Under the pieces are notes generated by a model that did no database searches, was not told where the DNA came from, and saw only the letters and a program-made list of their open reading frames with translations. 64,000 nt of DNA. It comes from an uncultured Lachnospiraceae bacterium. GTDB lineage: Bacteria > Bacillota > Clostridia > Lachnospirales > Lachnospiraceae. This document shows positions 58,583 through 64,000 of this stretch, piece by piece (position 1 is the stretch's first letter; each line of letters opens with the position of its first letter). The translations under genes were made by a program, and so were the position numbers. The stretch lies in assembly GCA_947165275.1 (NCBI GenBank), contig CAMUZQ010000004.1:1-64000 (forward strand), in the 5' to 3' direction.

Positions 58583-60364
58583 ATGAAAAAGCTTATTGAA
58601 GAGATTGCATATATTTTTGACGGGAAACAGAAGAGAGGGATGCTGTTTCTTTTGTTTGCGATCTTTATCGGGGCCGTGTTTGAGCTGCTGGGGGTATCGC
58701 TTTTCATGCCCCTGCTCCAGATAATCTCGGAGCCCGGTAAAATATCCTCCAATGTCCTCCTCAGCGGGATAATGGATATATTGGGACTATATGATACAAA
58801 GCAGATGTTTGTAGGATTTGCCATCATCATAATCCTCATATATATCATCAAAAATGTATATCTCAGTGTCATGTATTATTTCCTTTACAGCTTTATTTAT
58901 GATAATCAGCTTAAGGTCGAAACAAGACTCATAGACTGCTATATGAAAAAGCCGTATACCTATCATCTGGATCATAATACCTCTGAAATGATAAGAAATA
59001 TAATGCTTGACAGTGAAAGGCTGTTTCAGCTGATCCTGCAGTTTCTGAGTGTTATCTCTGAGCTGATGCTCTCAGGTCTGCTTATCATATATCTGCTGGC
59101 GACCGATCCGCTGATGACCATATCCGTATTTGCCGTTCTTTCCGTAAGCATGATCATTTTCATGGGACTTACGAGAAAAAGGGCAAATAAATACGGACAG
59201 ATCAATCAGGAATATGACGGCTACATGCATCAGGCTATAGAAGAGGCGCTTGGGGCGGTGAAGGATATAAAGATATATCACCGGGAAAAGTATTTTGTCG
59301 ATAAATTCTCCTATGGCGGTGAGAAAAAAATGGACGCCCTCATCCGTACGAACCTTTTCGGCGCCATACCTAAATACCTGATAGAAATGGTATGTATGGC
59401 AGGGATCCTTACTGTCATGATATTCAAGGCCTTATCGGGAGTGGATATGAATTCCATAGTACCGGAGCTGGCGGCCTTTGCCGTTGCCGCATTTAAGCTT
59501 CTGCCCTCTGTAGGAAAGATAGCAAACTATTTTAACGGGATATCCTTCCTTAAGCCCTCGATAGATATAATCTATCATGATCTCAGGGAAACAGAAGACA
59601 TGCTGGATCTGGAATATAAGGATGAGAGTACGGCGCCTGATGTATCAGATGCTGAGGGAATAGATATAAGCAGGGTTTCATTTTCATACCCGAATACAGA
59701 CAAAAATGTATTGAACGAAACCTCGTTTTATATACCTGTGGGCAAATCGGTAGGGATAATAGGGCAGTCCGGCTCCGGCAAGACCACTATGGCAGACATC
59801 ATACTGGGAATATTCTGTCCCAAGAGCGGATATGTGAAATACGGCAGGATGGACGTGCACGAATATCCCATGACCTGGGCCGAAAAGCTTGCCTATATTC
59901 CTCAGGCCATCTTCCTGTCGGATGAATCCATAAGAGAAAATATCGCATTTGGCATAGAACGCGGGAAGATAGATGACAACAGGGTATGGCAGGCTGTCGA
60001 GGAGGCGCAGCTGACGGAGTTTGTGAAATCCCTGCCGGAAGGACTTGATACGAAAGTAGGAGAAAGAGGCGTCAGGCTTTCGGGAGGACAGAGGCAGAGG
60101 ATAGGGATAGCAAGAGCGCTCTACGGAGACCCTGAGTTCCTGGTGCTGGATGAAGCGACAGCTGCTCTGGATGGCGAGACTGAAAGGGCTGTCATGGAAG
60201 CCATAGATTCCCTTCACGGCAGAAAAACCCTGATGATCATAGCGCACAGGCTGACGACCATAAATAACTGCGATCTGATATTTTCCGTTGAGAACGGGAA
60301 GGTGAGGCCGGTGGACAGAGCAGAATTTGAAATAATGCTGAGGGAGCAGACAGGCAATGAGTGA
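58583..60364 (+). CDS. ABC transporter with fused TMD-NBD (lipid-linked oligosaccharide flippase-like)
   Basis: N-terminal TM domain; NBD with GIIGQSGSGKTTMADIILGIF, VRLSGGQRQRIGIARALYGDPEFLVLDEATAALD. Confidence 0.92.
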   Translation: MKKLIEEIAYIFDGKQKRGMLFLLFAIFIGAVFELLGVSLFMPLLQIISEPGKISSNVLLSGIMDILGLYDTKQMFVGFAIIIILIYIIKNVYLSVMYYFLYSFIYDNQLKVETRLIDCYMKKPYTYHLDHNTSEMIRNIMLDSERLFQLILQFLSVISELMLSGLLIIYLLATDPLMTISVFAVLSVSMIIFMGLTRKRANKYGQINQEYDGYMHQAIEEALGAVKDIKIYHREKYFVDKFSYGGEKKMDALIRTNLFGAIPKYLIEMVCMAGILTVMIFKALSGVDMNSIVPELAAFAVAAFKLLPSVGKIANYFNGISFLKPSIDIIYHDLRETEDMLDLEYKDESTAPDVSDAEGIDISRVSFSYPNTDKNVLNETSFYIPVGKSVGIIGQSGSGKTTMADIILGIFCPKSGYVKYGRMDVHEYPMTWAEKLAYIPQAIFLSDESIRENIAFGIERGKIDDNRVWQAVEEAQLTEFVKSLPEGLDTKVGERGVRLSGGQRQRIGIARALYGDPEFLVLDEATAALDGETERAVMEAIDSLHGRKTLMIIAHRLTTINNCDLIFSVENGKVRPVDRAEFEIMLREQTGNE

Positions 60365-61346
60365 ACCCCTGCTGTCAGTACTGTTTATCACATATAACCA
60401 TGAAAAATATCTGAGACAGTCCCTGGACTCCGTCATGTCCCAGAAAACAGACTTTGATTTTGAAGTCGTTGTCGGCGAGGACTGCTCCACGGACGGGACA
60501 CGGGATATACTCAGGGAATATAAGAAGAGATATCCGGATCGGATAAGATTATTATTCAGGGAGAGAAATTTCGGAAGACCTACGCTCAATGTCTACTGCA
60601 CTGCCCTTGAATGCAGGGGAAGATATGTGGCAACCCTTGAGGGGGATGATTACTGGACTGACGAATACAAGCTTCAGAAGGCTGTAGATTTTCTGGAAAA
60701 AAATCCCGGGTATTCCGGCTGCGCCAATCCTTCGGTGCTTGTGGGCGAGAATGGGGAGGAGCTGGGGGATAAAAGCCCGCTGGAATTATATTCATGGAAT
60801 GCAGAGGATTATACCTTAACTGATTACGGCGCAGCTGATATATGGCCCGGACAGACAGCTTCGATAGTCACAAGAAATTTCTGGAAGGACGGAGATTATG
60901 ATTATACCGTTATCTACAGAGCGCATGACTTTATAGATGACGCCTGGATACTGCTGTTTTCACTGCTTCATGGACCCATACACCGTTTTGATGAAAAGAT
61001 GAGCGCGTGGAGATATGTAAAAAAAGAAGGCGGAGAGAACTGGAATTCTCTGAATCAGAAAAGAGGACAGTATATGCAGGAGACATATTTTCATGTGGCG
61101 CAGATGTACTGGATGGAGCAGTACGGCATACTCGGAGAGAAAAGAAAGGATAAGGCCTGGTACGATTTCAGATTAGGAACATCTGTATTTGTGAAGCATC
61201 CCTCAAAGGATACATTCAGGCTTTTCCTGACAGTCCTGAAATATGATCTTTTTCATGTGATACTGCATTTTCCCAGGCCGGCCTTAACCGTGGAAACCGG
61301 GGCCTGGCAGAGTGACAGCATTCCCCGAAAGACGGAGGAGTCATGA
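60357..61346 (+). CDS. GT2 family glycosyltransferase
   Basis: LLSVLFITYNHEKYLRQSLDSVMSQKTDFDFEVVVGEDCSTDGTRDIL, YVATLEGDDYWTDEYKLQKAVDFL. Confidence 0.93.
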   Translation: MSEPLLSVLFITYNHEKYLRQSLDSVMSQKTDFDFEVVVGEDCSTDGTRDILREYKKRYPDRIRLLFRERNFGRPTLNVYCTALECRGRYVATLEGDDYWTDEYKLQKAVDFLEKNPGYSGCANPSVLVGENGEELGDKSPLELYSWNAEDYTLTDYGAADIWPGQTASIVTRNFWKDGDYDYTVIYRAHDFIDDAWILLFSLLHGPIHRFDEKMSAWRYVKKEGGENWNSLNQKRGQYMQETYFHVAQMYWMEQYGILGEKRKDKAWYDFRLGTSVFVKHPSKDTFRLFLTVLKYDLFHVILHFPRPALTVETGAWQSDSIPRKTEES

Positions 61347-62233
61347 TAATACAGCGCTTTACATCCGGGCTCGGCAATCAGATGTTTCAGTATACCTTTT
61401 TCAGACTGCTGAAAAAAAACCATCCCGGGGAAAAAATAAAAGCGGATCTGACATGGTTTGACTGCTACAATGAGCATCAGGGGTATGAACTGAAAAAGCT
61501 CTTTGACATAGATCTGCCGGTGGCGGATCATTTTGAGATAGCCCGGGTATCCGGACAGCTTCCGGAGGATGTTCCGGGACACTGGTCTGTGAACAGACTG
61601 CTTGGAAAGATCTGCGGGAAATATAAGGAGAAGCATTGCAGGGAAGAGATCTCACTGACGGATATGCTTTCGCTGAAGCCCGGAAGTAATATATATATCA
61701 CCGGCTTCTATGTTTCCGAGGGATATTATAAAGACGATCTGCCGGAGATAAGGAAGGTTTTCCGCTTTCCGCAGAGGGAGGCGGACAGCTCTTTACCGCT
61801 GATACGTGAAATAGTATCCACAGAGTCGGTTTCTGTTCATGTCAGAAGAGGGGATTATCTGGATCCGGTATACAAGGACAAATTTGACCTTTTGAGAGAG
61901 GATTATTACAGGCTTGCGGTGGACAGGATAAGGGAAATATATGATCATCCGCATTTTTTTATCTTTTCGGATGATACGGAGTTTATAACAAAGGCGTTTG
62001 ACTGGATACCGGAAAAGGAAAGGACCATAGTGTCCGGAAATACAGGAGCGGATTCCTGGAAGGATATGTACCTGATGAGCAAATGCAGGGGGAATATCAT
62101 CGCTAATTCAACCTTTTCCACCTGGGGTGCGCTTCTTGGAGATCCGGAGGGAAGGCATGTGATATATCCTTCGGCATATATCGCAGGTCAGGACAGCGAG
62201 AGAAAAACGCTTGAGGGATGGGAGAGGATCTAA
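61343..62233 (+). CDS. Alpha-1,2-fucosyltransferase family (GT11) glycosyltransferase
   Basis: IIQRFTSGLGNQMFQYTFFRLL, VSVHVRRGDYLDP, FFIFSDDTEFI, NIIANSTFSTWGALLGD. Confidence 0.92.
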   Translation: MIIQRFTSGLGNQMFQYTFFRLLKKNHPGEKIKADLTWFDCYNEHQGYELKKLFDIDLPVADHFEIARVSGQLPEDVPGHWSVNRLLGKICGKYKEKHCREEISLTDMLSLKPGSNIYITGFYVSEGYYKDDLPEIRKVFRFPQREADSSLPLIREIVSTESVSVHVRRGDYLDPVYKDKFDLLREDYYRLAVDRIREIYDHPHFFIFSDDTEFITKAFDWIPEKERTIVSGNTGADSWKDMYLMSKCRGNIIANSTFSTWGALLGDPEGRHVIYPSAYIAGQDSERKTLEGWERI

Positions 62234-62234
62234 T

Positions 62235-63347
62235 ATGAGCAATAAAATAAATGTCACCCGTTCATCGATGGCATCCATCGATGAATATATTGATGAGATA
62301 AAAGATCTTTGGGACAGCCACTGGCTCACCAATGCGGGAGCAAAGCATGAGGAGCTGCGTGAACTGCTCAGAAAATACATGAAGGTGGAGCATCTGGAGC
62401 TTTTTACCAATGGGCATATGGCGATAGAGCTTTCGCTGCAGGCTCTGGGACTTACGGAGGGAGAGGTCATAACCTCACCCTTTACCTTTGTGTCCACAAC
62501 CCATGCCATAGTGAGGAGCGGTCTCACGCCTGTATTCTGTGATATCGATCCTGATGATTTTACAATAGATGCCGGAAAGATAGAGGAGCTGATCACAGAC
62601 CGTACGGTTGCCATCCTGCCGATTCATGTATACGGAAATATCTGTGATGTGGAAAGGATCCGGGATATAGCGGACAGACATGGGCTCAAGGTGATATATG
62701 ATGCGGCGCATACCTTCGGAGAGGAATATAAAGGCAGGGGAATAGGTTCATACGGAGATATCAGCTGCTTCAGCTTCCACGCCACCAAGGTATACAATAC
62801 GATAGAAGGCGGAGCAGCCTGCTTAAGGGACAGAGTGCTTGAAGAAAGACTGGCGCAGATAAGGGATTTTGGCATAGTAGATGAAGAGGTGGTCTCGTAT
62901 GTGGGACCCAATGCGAAGATGCATGAGTTCAGCGCAGCCATGGGGATCTGTAATCTGAGGCATGTCGATGATGAGATAGCAAAGAGATCGAAGGTCAGCG
63001 AAAGGTACAGAGAGCGCCTGATGGGAGCAGCCGGCATCAGACTGAGTCCCTGTCAGAAGGATGTGAAGCCGAATCACGCATATTTCCCGGCAGTTTTTGA
63101 TGAAGAGGTTTTCGGGGCTTCAAGGGATGAGGTCTTTGAAAAACTGAAGCAAAACGGGATCGGAGCCAGGAAATACTTCTACCCGATCACAACTGAGCTT
63201 GAATGCTATAATAAAATATATGATGCCTCAAAAACCCCGGAGGCACTGCGCATAAGCAGAAGGGTGCTCACTCTTCCCATGTATGCGGATCTGGGATTAT
63301 CCGATGTTGACAGGATCTGTGATATCATCCTGGATCTCCGAAGGTAA
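62235..63347 (+). CDS. DegT/DnrJ/EryC1/StrS family aminotransferase
   Basis: SHWLTNAGAKHEELRELL, TSPFTFVSTTHAIVRSG, YDAAHTFGEEYKGRGIGSYGDISCFSFHATKVYNTIEGGAA. Confidence 0.94.
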   Translation: MSNKINVTRSSMASIDEYIDEIKDLWDSHWLTNAGAKHEELRELLRKYMKVEHLELFTNGHMAIELSLQALGLTEGEVITSPFTFVSTTHAIVRSGLTPVFCDIDPDDFTIDAGKIEELITDRTVAILPIHVYGNICDVERIRDIADRHGLKVIYDAAHTFGEEYKGRGIGSYGDISCFSFHATKVYNTIEGGAACLRDRVLEERLAQIRDFGIVDEEVVSYVGPNAKMHEFSAAMGICNLRHVDDEIAKRSKVSERYRERLMGAAGIRLSPCQKDVKPNHAYFPAVFDEEVFGASRDEVFEKLKQNGIGARKYFYPITTELECYNKIYDASKTPEALRISRRVLTLPMYADLGLSDVDRICDIILDLRR

Positions 63348-63392
63348 GAAATGCGCCAGGGATCCGCGCTATGGCTACGGCCGGAAAAGGGT

Positions 63393-63422
63393 TTGACGAA
63401 ACGATATTGAAAATATTATAAT
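63393..63422 (+). promoter_or_regulatory. Putative sigma-A promoter of the tRNA pair
   Basis: TTGACG, 18-nt spacer, TATAAT, about 28 nt upstream of tRNA-Ser. Confidence 0.75.
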
Positions 63423-63450
63423 ATATGTTTGTGTGAGTAATAACTTGCCA

Positions 63451-63536
63451 GGAGACGTATCGAAGTGGTCATAACGGGGCGCACTCGAAATGCGTTAGCC
63501 CTCCGGGGCTCGAGGGTTCGAATCCCTCCGTCTCCG
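63451..63536 (+). tRNA. tRNA-Ser (anticodon CGA)
   Basis: GGAGACG/CGTCTCC acceptor stem, anticodon loop CTCGAAA, long variable arm, GGTTCGAATCC T-arm; CCA not encoded. Confidence 0.95.
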
Positions 63537-63546
63537 CTTCCGATAT

Positions 63547-63632
63547 GCCGGTGTGGCGGAACTGGCAGACGCCCGGGACTTAAAATCCCGTGGGTAGTAA
63601 TACCCGTACCGGTTCGATTCCGGTTACCGGCA
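63547..63632 (+). tRNA. tRNA-Leu (anticodon UAA)
   Basis: GCCGGTG/TACCGGC acceptor stem, anticodon loop CTTAAAA, long variable arm TGGGTAGTAATACCCGT, GGTTCGATTCC T-arm; CCA not encoded. Confidence 0.95.
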
Positions 63633-63642
63633 TTAAATGAGG

Positions 63643-63686
63643 ACGGCTGTAAGCGTGGATGTGATCCGGGTTTACAGCCGTTTTTA
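63643..63686 (+). terminator. Rho-independent terminator after the tRNAs
   Basis: ACGGCTGTAA ... TTACAGCCGT (10-bp stem, 19-nt loop) followed by TTTTT. Confidence 0.75.
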
Positions 63687-63794
63687 TCTGACAAAGACAC
63701 TCATTTTGGATAAAGAATCTGTAACATCTTTAATACATAATATGTTATGATAAGAGTACTTGTTGGTTTCAGATTCAGAAAGAGGTCTTACGTT

Positions 63795-64000
63795 ATGAAA
63801 ATCAATTATGCAGAAAACAGAAGCGGAAACTTGCAGGAGGCCCTGAAGGGTATAAGATCTCCTCAGCTTATCATAATGATGTCAAACGCCGATCAGTTTG
63901 ATACTCACGTCGCACAGTTGGAGGAGCTTATGCCGGGTGTTCCCAGTATAGGATGTATAGCAATGTCCTATTGTAAAAATGTACTGGAAAAGGGCGTCAG
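63795..64000 (+). CDS. FIST-domain-like protein, N-terminal fragment (runs off the window)
   Basis: My reading of the open frame: MKINYAENRSGNLQEALKGIRSPQLIIMMSNADQFDTHVAQLEELMPGVPSIGCIAMSYCKNVLEKGV..., resembling the FIST_N start. Incomplete. Confidence 0.5.
   Translation, partial: MKINYAENRSGNLQEALKGIRSPQLIIMMSNADQFDTHVAQLEELMPGVPSIGCIAMSYCKNVLEKGV

Noticed and set aside
1-64000. CRISPR arrays, prophage, toxin-antitoxin or defence islands
   Set aside because: No regularly spaced repeats, phage structural genes, integrases or recognisable defence proteins were seen on either strand.

Overview
The 64 kb window looks like chromosomal DNA from a flagellated Lachnospiraceae/Clostridia-like Firmicute. 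Genes are dense and almost all on the + strand. From left to right it contains: the 3' part of a group II intron (5'-truncated reverse transcriptase plus domains V/VI); a divergent GT11 fucosyltransferase; uvrB-GT2-uvrA; an mbl/mreB-flhO/flgF-flgG-flgJ-like-recD2-comF-yvyF block; two uncharacterised membrane proteins followed by cdaA-cdaR-glmM; an HPr-like protein and leuA; a minus-strand GT-C-like membrane protein; nth, a phosphoesterase, manC, manA and rarA; an Sfp-type PPTase; a CIRCE-controlled hsp20; a GH9 enzyme with no visible signal peptide; mtaB, nifS-like and rsmE; a sugar-sensing and transport locus with three substrate-binding proteins, a YesM/YesN-type two-component system, one ABC ATPase and two paralogous permeases; a glycosyltransferase and asnB; an ireB-ruvX-DUF1292-rnjA-ylbF-(MltG-like stub)-trmR-U32 block; an eight-gene surface-glycan locus; tRNA-Ser(CGA) and tRNA-Leu(UAA); and the start of a FIST-like gene. 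I found no CRISPR array, prophage or obvious defence island. No locus is clearly an undescribed system. The best candidates for follow-up are the three-SBP sugar-sensing locus, the glycan cluster, the MltG-like stub, the two unknown membrane proteins upstream of cdaA, a small coiled-coil-like orphan protein, and the rearranged group II intron remnant. All calls come from reading the sequence and ORF translations; no searches were run.
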